DNA from: an uncultured Aquimarina sp.
GTDB lineage: Bacteria; Bacteroidota; Bacteroidia; Flavobacteriales; Flavobacteriaceae
Direction: 5' to 3'
Assembly (NCBI RefSeq): GCF_947495315.1
Contig: NZ_CANLYD010000001.1
Coordinates: forward strand, 434,001-498,000
Length of the DNA stretch: 64,000 nucleotides
A model generated the notes under the pieces. It did not search any database. It had not been told where the DNA came from and was given only the letters and a program-made list of their open reading frames with translations. The translations under genes were made by a program, and so were the position numbers. Numbering within the stretch: the first letter of the stretch is position 1; each line of letters opens with the position of its first letter. Shown here piece by piece: positions 9,301-17,302 of the stretch.

Positions 9301-10279
9301 GTGGAGAGTGCCATCTTTCCCTAATAGGAAACCAACCGTGTTTTTGAACTTGTTTTCCGTTACTAGCGGTGTAGAACGGTTCCACCATCATATTGGGTAT
9401 CATGAACTCTTCATAGGACCATGAGTTTGGCGGAGCTCCTTGTCCTAATGGTACAATATGCCCATCCGTAAAATCAGGTAAAGGATCATTGGAATCATGG
9501 AGTTTCACATAATAATCGGTAGGGTTTGTGTCATTAACACCATCTGAATCTACATAAACATCTTCTCCATTATGTGTTAATCTACTTGCTCCTCCAGAAG
9601 CAATTAAAGCCGTTGGATCAGCTTCGCGTATCATCGCTACAAAATCTCCAAAATTACCATCGCCTCTTAGGGCTGCTGTTGTATCTAACCAGTACCCATC
9701 AGCATAACTAGCGGCTGCTTCTACAAATCCTTGTACAAGATGGCGATAAGCCAAATATTCATTTCCTCCAAATTTAGTATTGTAATAGTTTTCCCAACCT
9801 GCTTTAAGGTCACCAGTGGCCCTATCCAAGTAGTTGGTAGAAATGTATAGGATTATTTTCTTACCTGAATTTCTTAAAAGCTGAATTGCTTCTACAGCAA
9901 CTCCATCATTTTCCACGCTGGGAATCATTGCAGGATGTATTTCATTAGCTACATCAACATTGGTATTTGCTCTTGTGTTAAAATAATGGGAGTGTGCAAA
10001 GTAGGATAGATTGGTAATTACGTGGCCTGCTGTAGGAAGCTCATCTACTATTTCCTGAGCACCACTCATATAATCTTTTTGATTCAGATTAATTTCTGTA
10101 TCCAGCCTTTTTCCTCCAAAAATAGGAAACGTCACTCCCCAAGATCCTTCAAAGCTAACTTGAGAAAATGTGGCTGTCTGTGAAGCCATTAATAATAAGA
10201 TGAATAGGGCTAAGGGTTTTGATGTATCGAACAGCCAACTTCCGGACTGAGCGAATACATTTTGATTGTAGTTTTTCAT
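6305..10279 (-). CDS. Giant secreted protein: unassigned domain plus acetyl-esterase-like domain, T9SS cargo
   Basis: 1324 residues, first gene of the operon. The hydrophobic signal segment is at ~22-40. Residues ~42-406 are the same unassigned domain as in the 1002-residue neighbour (GHVITNL, DVANEIHP, DGYWLD at 194-199, VDSDGV, VPYTRP). Two Ig-like repeats follow (~410-488 and ~495-574), each with VGD.DF and SSNTNVATIV-type cores. An alpha/beta-hydrolase of the acetyl xylan esterase/S9 type spans ~580-860: YAHGGGG, the nucleophile elbow GSSWGG (Ser736), NGLNDFHF (Asp809) and FAHGH (His838 or 840). Then a F5/8-type C module (~958-1096), ricin/CBM13 lectin (~1103-1240) and T9SS type A tail (~1252-1324). 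It probably both cuts and de-esterifies a cell-wall or algal polysaccharide; the substrate is not known. Confidence 0.75.
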   Translation of the reverse strand: MKNYNQNVFAQSGSWLFDTSKPLALFILLLMASQTATFSQVSFEGSWGVTFPIFGGKRLDTEINLNQKDYMSGAQEIVDELPTAGHVITNLSYFAHSHYFNTRANTNVDVANEIHPAMIPSVENDGVAVEAIQLLRNSGKKIILYISTNYLDRATGDLKAGWENYYNTKFGGNEYLAYRHLVQGFVEAAASYADGYWLDTTAALRGDGNFGDFVAMIREADPTALIASGGASRLTHNGEDVYVDSDGVNDTNPTDYYVKLHDSNDPLPDFTDGHIVPLGQGAPPNSWSYEEFMIPNMMVEPFYTASNGKQVQKHGWFPIRERWHSPQVPIVFNTEEAYRFVRRITDYGGMITFANTNQTPNLGDGRAGHMMSDEMEIMKVVNTRMLMDPKPDYVPYTRPEGASLVGETQYIEFPDIPTKQVGDADFIAATTTSGLPISFTSSNTNVATIVNGRVRIVGSGKTTITATQAGAGTFTSAVPAERPLVVVGDIKQDQVITFPPFPTIRVGDPDFDPGVTASSGLAVTYTSGNTNVATIVNGKIHIVGEGNSYITASQAGDATYNAAPDRSRVLTVLGGQNNETIGPWNVTELKEVPNWRTSDVDAQDGMIGMLYESIDYLGEKVEVFAYYSTPSGTPPTGGWPAVVYAHGGGGTAFPQVVKYWNDKGYAAISMDLEGQYPNNDPTPNPGPKRDGVWNDYRLPIEEQWYYHAIAQVMKGHSLIASFPEVNASKIGVMGSSWGGTITSTVMGVDNRLAWALPVYGGGFLSESDGHQGDAITSQEEADFVNTYYDGSAYFDNVTFPTLWLNGLNDFHFSLSVNQKSSQTVNGPATLLYVDNFAHGHLTWRNRDEVYRFANSVVNGGTALPLVENISINSNIGYVTASSAIGIDSAQLFYTNDGDTIDLNDKSWESINATISGNTISAAIPTNAELIFFAVTDTQGYMATSEYISTSDTTIVNGDNLALNGTASQSGTQNGGVAAYANDGNTNGSFGADSVIAATGPNAWWEVDLGNEFSIDEIHVYNRTDACCIGRLTNFTVSIFDGDSNTTYSQTFTDIPNPLMIIEIPPATGQTVRVQSNETPTMNLAEVEVYGTSISSTKLVHITKRNAKGYAIDGNWGGDNGQNIYLYSQKPNNVNQQWIEIDRGNGYYTYQKMDTDYALDGGGVGNDEENVYLWAVNKNNHNQHWQKVDVGGGAFKLIMRSDPSLAIDGGSGGSNLQNVGLWNSSSTSQNLHWIITPITSNRDIYTNDTSEVLIYPNPVADQVNISLDTTETSMYTISDMNGKTILKGVINEGSASLNVNGLAKGLYLLKVSNRSKVLTGKIIKQ

Positions 10280-10374
10280 GGTTGAGTTTGTGAGGTTTAA
10301 GAGTTTTGTATGATGTATTTCTCAAGCGAATAGTTTTTTTGAGAGACTAAGCTCCTTGCTTGTAATGTGGTTCA

Positions 10375-10406
10375 GATATTAAAATTGGTTAACCAATTTT
10401 AATATC
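10375..10406. promoter_or_regulatory. 32-bp perfect palindromic operator upstream of the polysaccharide operon
   Basis: The sequence from GATATT (10375) to AATATC (10406) is a perfect palindrome whose 20-bp centre is AAAATTGGTTAACCAATTTT (10381-10400). It lies 96 bp upstream of the operon start at 10279. The TTGGTnnACCAA core closely resembles the GntR-family ExuR/UxuR operators of gammaproteobacteria, which respond to hexuronates; that family link is by analogy only. A second short palindrome, GTACAATTGTAC, follows at 10408-10419. Nothing else is evident in the 10280-10581 gap. Confidence 0.6.
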
Positions 10407-10581
10407 GTACAATTGTACATAATTTACAGATAGAGTAGGGTTGTTGTCTAGAATTAGTAGGTATATAACTAGAATTCGTAAGTGATTGAAATACAATTAA
10501 ATAATGTAGAGAGCTAATTTTTGATGATTGGTTTTTAGTATGATTCTATTTTAGGACGAGATAATATGTATAAATAAAAAA

Positions 10582-10608
10582 ACCGTCTTTCCCCAACAGA
10601 AAGACGGT
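10582..10608 (-). terminator. Terminator of the beta-oxidation operon
   Basis: ACCGTCTTTC (10582-10591) pairs with GAAAGACGGT (10599-10608) around a seven-base loop. Read on the minus strand, a run of seven T follows the stem, so it ends transcripts of the acyl-CoA dehydrogenase gene. Confidence 0.85.
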
Positions 10609-10618
10609 ATCTTAAATC

Positions 10619-10665
10619 AAAATTAAACAACTTCCTAGTTTTAATCCTTAGGAGCGGATATATTA
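10619..10665. repeat. Copy 2 of a ~50-bp dispersed element
   Basis: It lies between the acyl-CoA dehydrogenase stop codon and its terminator and resembles 414-465 over nearly all its length. The segment TTTTAATCCTTAGGAGCGGA also has a partial relative at 42465-42485, again just after a minus-strand stop codon. This may be a 3' UTR element, or remnants of a dispersed repeat. Confidence 0.4.
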
Positions 10666-12477
10666 TTATGAGAAGCAGTATCCGTTTTCTGCGGCTACTT
10701 TATCTGCAATTTTAGTTCTTAAGGCAACCACATTTGGTTGGTTAGCGTATTTAGTGAAACGTTTAAGTCCCATTAACATCATACGTTGCTCATCACCTTC
10801 AGCAAAAGAAACGATTGCTTCTTTTCCTTTCTTGATCGCGATATCTACTGCTTTGTATAGATATAACTTAGACATTGCAATCTGAATCTCCTGAGAATCT
10901 TCACCAAAACGTTTTGCGTTTTTCTCTGTACGTAAGATGGTTGATTCTGCCATATAGATCTCAATCAAGATATCAGAAGCGGCCATTAATAACTGTTGGT
11001 GCTCTTCTAATTTTTGACCGAATTTCTGCATTGCTGCTCCAGCAACCATTAAGAATACTTTCTTCATTTTTGCAACCATCTCTTTCTCTTCTGCAAATAA
11101 AGCAGAGTAGTCAGGAGTGTCAAAAGAAGGAATACCTGTTAATTCATCTGCAACTTTCATAGCAGGATTTAAAAGATCTACATGACCTTTCATTGCTTTC
11201 TTAACAAGCATACCTACCGCTAACATACGGTTGATCTCGTTGGTACCCTCGTAGATACGAGCAATACGAGCATCTCTCCAAGCAGATTCCATAGGAGTAT
11301 CTGCAGAGAATCCCATACCACCAAAGATTTGTAATCCTTCATCAGCAGTATTTTGAACATCTTCAGAAACTGCTACTTTAAGAATAGAACATTCGATAGC
11401 ATATTCTTCTACACCTTTAAGCTCGGCTTCCTGATGTGTGTTTCCTTCCGCTTGACGGATAGCAATTCTATCTTCGATATTTTTTGCAGCTCTATAACTA
11501 GCTGATTCATCAGCGTACGTATTGGTAGCCATCTCAGCAATTTTAGATTTGATAGCACCAAAATTCATAATTGGAGTTTTAAACTGAATACGCTCATTAG
11601 CATATTTAGTAGCTTCTCCAATTACTCTACGTTGTGCATCTAAACAAGCCGCAGCTAATTTGATTCTACCAACGTTTAAAGCATTCATTGCAATCTTAAA
11701 TCCATTACCTCTTTCTGATAACATATTCTCTACTGGTACCTTAGTATCACTAAAGAATACTTGACGAGTAGAAGAGGAGTGGATACCTAATTTCTTTTCT
11801 TCATCAGCCATGGAGATTCCATTAGCTGGATCATTTTCTACAATAAATCCTGTAATATTTTTATCATCCTCGATACGAGCAAAAACAATCATTACGTTAC
11901 AGAATCCGGCATTGGAGATCCACATTTTTTGACCAGAGATCAAGTAATGAGTGCCATCATCAGATAAGACCGCCTTCGTTTTACCAGAATTGGCATCTGA
12001 TCCGGCACCTGGTTCTGTTAAGCAGTATGCTCCCATCCACTCACCAGTAGCTAATTTTGGAACATATTTTTTCTTTTGCTCTTCATTACCATATAAAGTA
12101 ATTGGCATAGTACCAATACCTGTATGAGCTCCAAATGCAGTACTGAATGATCCAGTAGCTCCAGAAATATAGTCACATACTAACATTGTAGAAACAAATC
12201 CCATTCCTAATCCGTCATATGCTTCTGGTACAGCAACACCGAGTAGTCCAAGCTCACCGGCTTTTTTCATACACGCTTCTGTATACGCATAATCTTTGTT
12301 TTCAAATTTTTCCCAATGCGCCCATAATTCACGGTCTACAAATTCTTTTGTACTATCACGCATCATTTTTTGCTCCTCAGAAAAATCTTCTGGAGTAAAT
12401 ACATCTTCGGCTTTTGTTTCTTTAACAAGGAATTGTCCTCCTCTAAGAATGTCTTTGTTTAAAGTTTCTGTACTCAT
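10666..12477 (-). CDS. Acyl-CoA dehydrogenase
   Basis: 603 residues. It oxidises acyl-CoA to trans-2-enoyl-CoA with FAD, the first step of beta-oxidation. The N-terminal helical domain, central beta domain (YCLTEPGAGSDANSG) and C-terminal helical domain are all visible. RIYEGTNEINR contains the Glu-bearing loop typical of this family. The protein is longer than short-chain enzymes (~380 residues) because of a C-terminal helical extension (~residues 440-603), as in VLCAD-like and many Bacteroidota FadE-type enzymes. It is the last gene of an operon with the regulator, FadB-like fusion and thiolase, and is followed by a clear terminator. Confidence 0.9.
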   Translation of the reverse strand: MSTETLNKDILRGGQFLVKETKAEDVFTPEDFSEEQKMMRDSTKEFVDRELWAHWEKFENKDYAYTEACMKKAGELGLLGVAVPEAYDGLGMGFVSTMLVCDYISGATGSFSTAFGAHTGIGTMPITLYGNEEQKKKYVPKLATGEWMGAYCLTEPGAGSDANSGKTKAVLSDDGTHYLISGQKMWISNAGFCNVMIVFARIEDDKNITGFIVENDPANGISMADEEKKLGIHSSSTRQVFFSDTKVPVENMLSERGNGFKIAMNALNVGRIKLAAACLDAQRRVIGEATKYANERIQFKTPIMNFGAIKSKIAEMATNTYADESASYRAAKNIEDRIAIRQAEGNTHQEAELKGVEEYAIECSILKVAVSEDVQNTADEGLQIFGGMGFSADTPMESAWRDARIARIYEGTNEINRMLAVGMLVKKAMKGHVDLLNPAMKVADELTGIPSFDTPDYSALFAEEKEMVAKMKKVFLMVAGAAMQKFGQKLEEHQQLLMAASDILIEIYMAESTILRTEKNAKRFGEDSQEIQIAMSKLYLYKAVDIAIKKGKEAIVSFAEGDEQRMMLMGLKRFTKYANQPNVVALRTKIADKVAAENGYCFS

Positions 12478-12534
12478 TTTAAATTTTGTTATTCGGTTTT
12501 TGAAAAGAGAGAAAAGATGAAAGAAAAGAGATTT

Positions 12535-12894
12535 TTATATGTTGAGTCCATTTTGAAAACCCATTGTCATTCTTTGCCATTCTTCAATTTTATCTTCTAA
12601 TTTTTTTAAATTATTATCATTAATATATTTTCTATGGTGAGCAACAAGAAGTTGCGTTCCTAACTCAAAAGAAGAACTTAACGAATAATCAATAAAATTA
12701 TTAAATGATTTATCTGTTCTTCCTGATCCTTCAGCAATATTACTAGGCATGGAAACAGAACATCTGCTCATTTGTGAGCTTAAATCATATATTTCGTGTT
12801 TTGGAAAAGCAATTAAAACATCAGATATATCATTGGCAATTTCTAATCCCAGTTGCCATATCTTTAAGTTTTTATAATTGTGTCTTTTTCTCAC
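12535..12894 (-). CDS. Four helix bundle protein (23S rRNA intervening-sequence family)
   Basis: 119 residues from a GTG start (MRKRHNYKNLKIWQ). The motifs YKNLKIWQ, SSQMSRCSVSMPSNIAEGSG and the Ser-rich helix after it are hallmarks of the IVP/avd-like four helix bundle family. Members are known inside 23S rRNA intervening sequences or as accessory proteins of diversity-generating retroelements, but many stand alone and have no known role. Here the gene sits between the thiolase and acyl-CoA dehydrogenase genes in the same direction. I see no reverse transcriptase or rRNA nearby, so it is a stand-alone copy. Basic residues suggest nucleic-acid binding, which is inference. Confidence 0.8.
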   Translation of the reverse strand: MRKRHNYKNLKIWQLGLEIANDISDVLIAFPKHEIYDLSSQMSRCSVSMPSNIAEGSGRTDKSFNNFIDYSLSSSFELGTQLLVAHHRKYINDNNLKKLEDKIEEWQRMTMGFQNGLNI

Positions 12895-12932
12895 AAGAAA
12901 TTCTTTTGTTCTTTTTTCTTTGCTCTTTATTC

Positions 12933-14123
12933 TTAATTAAGGAATTCAAAAATACCGGCAGCTCCTTGACCCGTACCAACACACATAGTTACCATACCAT
13001 ATTTACCTTTCATATCACGTTTGCGCATTTCGTCAAATAGTTGTACAGATAATTTTCCTCCTGTACATCCTAATGGATGACCAAGTGCAATGGCACCTCC
13101 ATTTACATTAACGATATCCTGATTGATGTTTAGTTCTCGCATTACAGCTAACGATTGAGAAGCAAAGGCTTCATTAAGCTCAATTAGCTCAATATCGTCT
13201 TGTTTTAAACCTGCTTGTTTTAAAGCTTTTGGAATTGCTTTTACCGGTCCGATTCCCATAATTCTTGGTTCTACACCAGCTGCTGCATAATTTACAAGTC
13301 TTGCAATAGGCTCGAGATTTAATTCTTTCACCATATCTTCGCTCATTACCATCACAAATGCAGCACCATCACTCATTTGAGAAGAATTACCTGCAGTCAC
13401 ACTTCCTCCAAGTTCAAAAACAGGTCTAAGCTTACCTAACACTTCTTTACTAGTTCCTGCTCGAGGCCCTTCGTCTTTAGTAACAGTATAGGATTTAGAT
13501 GCTTTCTTTCCGTTTTCATCCACATAGATTTGCTCTACGTTGATAGGAACAATTTGATCCTGAAAACGATTTTCAGCCTGAGCCTTTAATGCTTTCATAT
13601 GAGAATTATATGCAAACTCATCCTGATCTTCTCGCGATACATTGAATTGGTGTGCTACTGCTTCTGCAGTATTTCCCATTCCCCAATAATAATCTTCGTG
13701 ACCAGATTTTGCTAAATCATAATTCAATTCTGTTTTATATCCTGTCATCGGAACAGAGCTCATGCTTTCTGCACCACCAGCAATGATACAATCAGCCATT
13801 CCGGATTGTATTTTGGCAGTTGCCATACCAATGGTTTCTATTCCCGAAGAACAAAATCTGTTAACCGTTACTCCAGGAACATCAATAGACTCTAATCCCA
13901 TTAATGAGATTAAACGTGCCATATTCAACCCTTGAGATCCTTCTGGCATTGCATTACCAACAATAACATCATCGATACGACTTTTGTCTAGTTGAGGTAG
14001 TTCTTTCATCATATGCTGAATAGTTTCAGCCGCCAACTCATCAGTTCTTTTAAATCTGAACACTCCGCGAGGTGCTTTTCCTACGGCTGTTCTATATGCT
14101 TTTACTATATATGCGGTTTTCAT
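12933..14123 (-). CDS. fadA: Acetyl-CoA C-acyltransferase (thiolase)
   Basis: 396 residues, the usual length for the family. It performs the last beta-oxidation step, cleaving 3-ketoacyl-CoA to acetyl-CoA and a shortened acyl-CoA. The nucleophile is Cys91 in VNRFCSSG. The C-terminal GHPLGCTGG and [10 protein letters not shown] motifs carry the catalytic His and second Cys. ATG is well placed. It lies 107 bp downstream of the FadB-like gene. Its partner being that fusion protein, rather than acetoacetyl-CoA synthesis genes, supports a degradative role. Confidence 0.9.
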   Translation of the reverse strand: MKTAYIVKAYRTAVGKAPRGVFRFKRTDELAAETIQHMMKELPQLDKSRIDDVIVGNAMPEGSQGLNMARLISLMGLESIDVPGVTVNRFCSSGIETIGMATAKIQSGMADCIIAGGAESMSSVPMTGYKTELNYDLAKSGHEDYYWGMGNTAEAVAHQFNVSREDQDEFAYNSHMKALKAQAENRFQDQIVPINVEQIYVDENGKKASKSYTVTKDEGPRAGTSKEVLGKLRPVFELGGSVTAGNSSQMSDGAAFVMVMSEDMVKELNLEPIARLVNYAAAGVEPRIMGIGPVKAIPKALKQAGLKQDDIELIELNEAFASQSLAVMRELNINQDIVNVNGGAIALGHPLGCTGGKLSVQLFDEMRKRDMKGKYGMVTMCVGTGQGAAGIFEFLN

Positions 14124-14135
14124 TTTTTTAGATAT

Positions 14136-14175
14136 TTTAGATTATTCGATTTTTAGATTATTCGATTTTTAGATT
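14136..14175. repeat. Short tandem repeat between fadB and fadA
   Basis: A 16-bp unit (TTTAGATTATTCGATT) occurs twice in a row at 14136-14151 and 14152-14167, followed by a partial third copy. It lies in the leader of fadA within the operon. I see no stem-loop or known regulatory signature in it; replication slippage is the simplest explanation. Confidence 0.7.
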
Positions 14176-14230
14176 TGTTGGATTCAATATGCTAACAATC
14201 CCACAAATCTGGTAATCTAATTATTCAATA

Positions 14231-16636
14231 CTAGTTTCTTAAAGGTTTACCTTTTTTAAGCATATGTTCTATACGCTCCAACGTTTTGCGTTCTGTGCAT
14301 AAAGACAAGAAAGCTTCACGTTCTAGATCTAATAAATATTGTTCTGTTACCAAGGTTGGTTCTGATAAATCTCCTCCAGCCATTACATAACCTAACTTAT
14401 TCGCTATTTTATGATCGTGTTCCGAAATATATTTACTAGCCTCCATAGAATCTGTACCTACTAAGAACATACCTAATGCTTGTTTACCAAGTACTTTTAC
14501 ATCCTTTCGTCTTACAGGTTGTGTATATCCTTGTTCTGCCATTAATTTAGCATAAGCTTTAGCAGTAGCAATCTGACGATCTTTATTTACAACAACAATA
14601 TCTTTTCCTTTTTGTAATAGATTTGTGTCAAACGCTTCATAAGCAGAAGTAGATACTTTGGCCATACCAATAGTTAAGAAATGTTCTTGAAGTACATTAA
14701 GCTCTACATCATCCTTCTTGAAAAGATCTGAAGCTCTTAATGCCATTTCTTTGGAACCACCTCCACCAGGAATCACACCAACACCGAATTCTACTAATCC
14801 CATATATGTTTCTGCAGCAGCAACTACTTTATCAGCGTGAAGTGATATTTCACATCCACCACCTAAAGCCATACCGTGAGGAGCAACAATCGTAGGTATC
14901 GAAGAATAACGCATACGCATCATAGAATCCTGGAAATATTTAATAGCCATATTCAATTCATCATACTCTTGCTCTACAGCCATCATAAAGATCATACCAA
15001 TATTAGCGCCTACAGAGAAATTAGCAGCTTGATTACCTACAACTAATCCTTGGAAATTTTTCTCAGCCATATCAATAGCTGTATTTAATCCAGCAAGAAC
15101 ATCTCCACCTATAGTGTTCATCTTACTTTGGAACTCTACGTTAAGGATTCCATCACCAAGATCTTCCACAACAACACCGCTGTTTTTGAAAACTTCAGAA
15201 GACTTACGAATGTTATCTAAAATGATAAATGCATCTTGTCCCGGAACTTTTACTTGTTCCTTTTTAGGAATGTCATAATAATGGGTAGCTCCATTTTTAA
15301 CTGTATAGAAAGAAGTACTTCCTGAAGCGATCATATCATTAACCCAAGCAGCTGGTTCATATCCTTCTGCTTTCATCATTTCAATTCCTTTTTCTACTCC
15401 AATAGCATCCCAAATTTGGAAAGGACCGTGTTCCCAACCAAAACCAGCTTTCATAGCGTCATCAATCTTATAAAGGTCGTCTGTAATCTCTGGAATACGG
15501 TTAGATACATATGCAAATAATGCAGCAAAACTTTTACGATAAAATTCACCTGCTTTATCTTTTCCTGCAACCAATACTTTAAAACGATCTACTACCTTAT
15601 CGATAGTCTTTGTCATTTCTAGTGTTGCAAAAGAAGCTCTTTTCTTTTCTCTATATTCTAAAGTGTCTAAATCAAGTGAAAGGATGTCTTTCTTTCCTTC
15701 TGGAGACACATGTTTTTTATAAAATCCTTGCTTAGTCTTGCTTCCTAACCATTTATTCTCCATCATCGTATTGATGAAGGCAGGAAGTTTAAACAATTCA
15801 TGACGTTCATCATCAGGACAATTATCAGCAATACCATTAGCAACGTGTACCAAAGTATCTAATCCTACTACATCAACTGTACGGAAAGTAGCAGATTTTG
15901 GACGTCCAATAACTGGACCTGATAATTTATCAACTTCTTCAATTGTTAATCCCATATCTTTTACCATATGGAATAAACTCATAATACTGAAGATACCTAT
16001 TCTGTTTCCAATAAATGCAGGAGTATCTTTAGCAACTACAGATGTTTTTCCTAAAAATTGCTCTCCATATCCGTTTAGGAATTCAAGCACTTCGGTAGAA
16101 GTATCTGGGCCAGGTATGATCTCAAATAATTTCAGGTAACGAGCAGGGTTAAAGAAGTGAGTTCCACAGAAATGTTTTTGGAAATCTTCGCTTCTTCCTT
16201 CGTTCATGAATTTTATAGGAATACCTGAAGTGTTAGAAGTGATTAAAGTTCCAGGCGTTCTGTGTTTTTCTAGATTTTCAAAAACTAATTTTTTAATATC
16301 TAGTCTTTCTACGACCACCTCAATAATCCAATCTACATCAGCTACTTTTGCAATATCATCTTCTAGGTTTCCTGTAGTGATACGGTTCGCAAATTTTTGA
16401 TGGTAAATTGGAGAAGGTTTGGATTTAAGAGCGGCGGTTAGTGAATCATTTACTAACCTGTTACGAACCACTTTGCTTTCTAGTGTAAGGCCTTTTGCCT
16501 TTTCTTTGTCGTTTAATTCTCTAGGCACTATATCTAATAATAGTACTTCGACGCCAATATTAGCGAAATGACATGCAATACCGGAGCCCATAATTCCTGA
16601 ACCAACGACTGCAACTTTTTTAATGACTCTTTTCAT
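14231..16636 (-). CDS. fadB: 3-hydroxyacyl-CoA dehydrogenase / enoyl-CoA hydratase fusion
   Basis: 801 residues. It carries out the two middle steps of beta-oxidation, hydrating enoyl-CoA and oxidising 3-hydroxyacyl-CoA with NAD. The dehydrogenase comes first: a Rossmann motif VVGSGIMGSGIA at ~9-20, then HFFNPARYLKLFE and a C-terminal helical region to ~450. The crotonase-like part is C-terminal, with APHGMALGGGCEISLHAD and GVGVIPGGGGSKEM forming the oxyanion-hole and active-site loops. This order is the reverse of E. coli FadB and is common in Bacteroidota and Gram-positive proteins. It starts 17 bp after the marR gene, so the two are co-transcribed. Confidence 0.9.
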   Translation of the reverse strand: MKRVIKKVAVVGSGIMGSGIACHFANIGVEVLLLDIVPRELNDKEKAKGLTLESKVVRNRLVNDSLTAALKSKPSPIYHQKFANRITTGNLEDDIAKVADVDWIIEVVVERLDIKKLVFENLEKHRTPGTLITSNTSGIPIKFMNEGRSEDFQKHFCGTHFFNPARYLKLFEIIPGPDTSTEVLEFLNGYGEQFLGKTSVVAKDTPAFIGNRIGIFSIMSLFHMVKDMGLTIEEVDKLSGPVIGRPKSATFRTVDVVGLDTLVHVANGIADNCPDDERHELFKLPAFINTMMENKWLGSKTKQGFYKKHVSPEGKKDILSLDLDTLEYREKKRASFATLEMTKTIDKVVDRFKVLVAGKDKAGEFYRKSFAALFAYVSNRIPEITDDLYKIDDAMKAGFGWEHGPFQIWDAIGVEKGIEMMKAEGYEPAAWVNDMIASGSTSFYTVKNGATHYYDIPKKEQVKVPGQDAFIILDNIRKSSEVFKNSGVVVEDLGDGILNVEFQSKMNTIGGDVLAGLNTAIDMAEKNFQGLVVGNQAANFSVGANIGMIFMMAVEQEYDELNMAIKYFQDSMMRMRYSSIPTIVAPHGMALGGGCEISLHADKVVAAAETYMGLVEFGVGVIPGGGGSKEMALRASDLFKKDDVELNVLQEHFLTIGMAKVSTSAYEAFDTNLLQKGKDIVVVNKDRQIATAKAYAKLMAEQGYTQPVRRKDVKVLGKQALGMFLVGTDSMEASKYISEHDHKIANKLGYVMAGGDLSEPTLVTEQYLLDLEREAFLSLCTERKTLERIEHMLKKGKPLRN

Positions 16637-16653
16637 TTTTTAACTTCTGGTTG

Positions 16654-17109
16654 TTAAGATGTTATAGATTCTTTTTTTGTGTATATTTTCTTGGTAGCAA
16701 TGAGATCATTTATCAATTGAAATACTTCTAAGAAAGTATCAAGCTTTTCCTTTGGAACATGCTTTCTTACTGCATGGTCAAATGTAAATACTACGTCTTT
16801 TGAAAAATTTCTCATTTCTACTCCGAAAGGGGTTAGATATATTAGAACACCACGTCCGTCTTGGGGATTTTTCTTTCTAAAGATTAACCCTTTTTCTTCC
16901 ATGGTTTTTAAAGTTCGTGATAAACTGGTGGCTTCCATACCCATTTTAGGGCCTAATGAGGTAGATGGGGTTCCATTTTCAGGATCAATGCTAATTAATG
17001 CAAAACCCGTTGCCATTGTACTACCTTTTTTACCTGCTTCTTCATTATACATCTTGGCAACAGCCATCCATGTAGCACGAAGTGCATAATCAATCGTTTT
17101 TTCTCTCAT
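16654..17109 (-). CDS. MarR-family transcriptional regulator of the fad genes
   Basis: 151 residues, standard for MarR proteins. A winged helix is visible: TSLSRTLKTMEEKGLIFRKK is the recognition helix and wing approach, and NPQDGRGVLIYLT is the beta-wing with its conserved DGR. Such proteins act as dimers that leave DNA when a ligand binds. It is the first gene of the fadB-fadA-dehydrogenase operon. A palindrome TTATGC-AC-GCATAG lies 40 bp upstream of its start and a near-identical site precedes the acyl-CoA ligase gene, so I infer autoregulation plus control of that gene. An acyl-CoA ligand is plausible by analogy with other fad regulators but not shown. Confidence 0.88.
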   Translation of the reverse strand: MREKTIDYALRATWMAVAKMYNEEAGKKGSTMATGFALISIDPENGTPSTSLGPKMGMEATSLSRTLKTMEEKGLIFRKKNPQDGRGVLIYLTPFGVEMRNFSKDVVFTFDHAVRKHVPKEKLDTFLEVFQLINDLIATKKIYTKKESITS

Positions 17110-17148
17110 TCAGAAAATTTGTTATGGTGTAAAGGTAAGAAAAATTTA

Positions 17149-17162
17149 TTATGCACGCATAG
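17149..17162. promoter_or_regulatory. Putative MarR operator, site 1 (marR-fad promoter)
   Basis: TTATGCACGCATAG is a 14-bp imperfect palindrome (one mismatched outer base). It sits just upstream of a minus-strand -7-like TACCTTTA sequence (complement near 17128-17135), overlapping where the -33 region would be, which would suit a repressor. It matches site 2 at 19243-19256 in opposite orientation over 13 of 14 bases. Confidence 0.6.
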
Positions 17163-17225
17163 TAAATTATATAAAAAATTGTGAAAAGAGAAAGTAATTT
17201 ACATTTTTCTGTTGAATTAATAAAA

Positions 17226-17250
17226 AAACTCCCCATAAAATGAGGAGTTT
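17226..17250 (-). terminator. Terminator of the acyl-CoA ligase gene
   Basis: AAACTCC (17226-17232) pairs with GGAGTTT (17244-17250). On the minus strand the stem is followed by a T run. It separates the ligase gene from the marR-fad operon, so these are two transcription units. Confidence 0.75.
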
Positions 17251-17302
17251 ACTGATTTAAAGTTAAAGTTTTACACTATACATTTGTAATCAGTGAATTG
17301 AA

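Noticed and set aside
14136..14175. CRISPR-like or iteron array
   Set aside because: Only 2.5 copies of a 16-bp AT-rich unit without spacers; simple slippage explains it.
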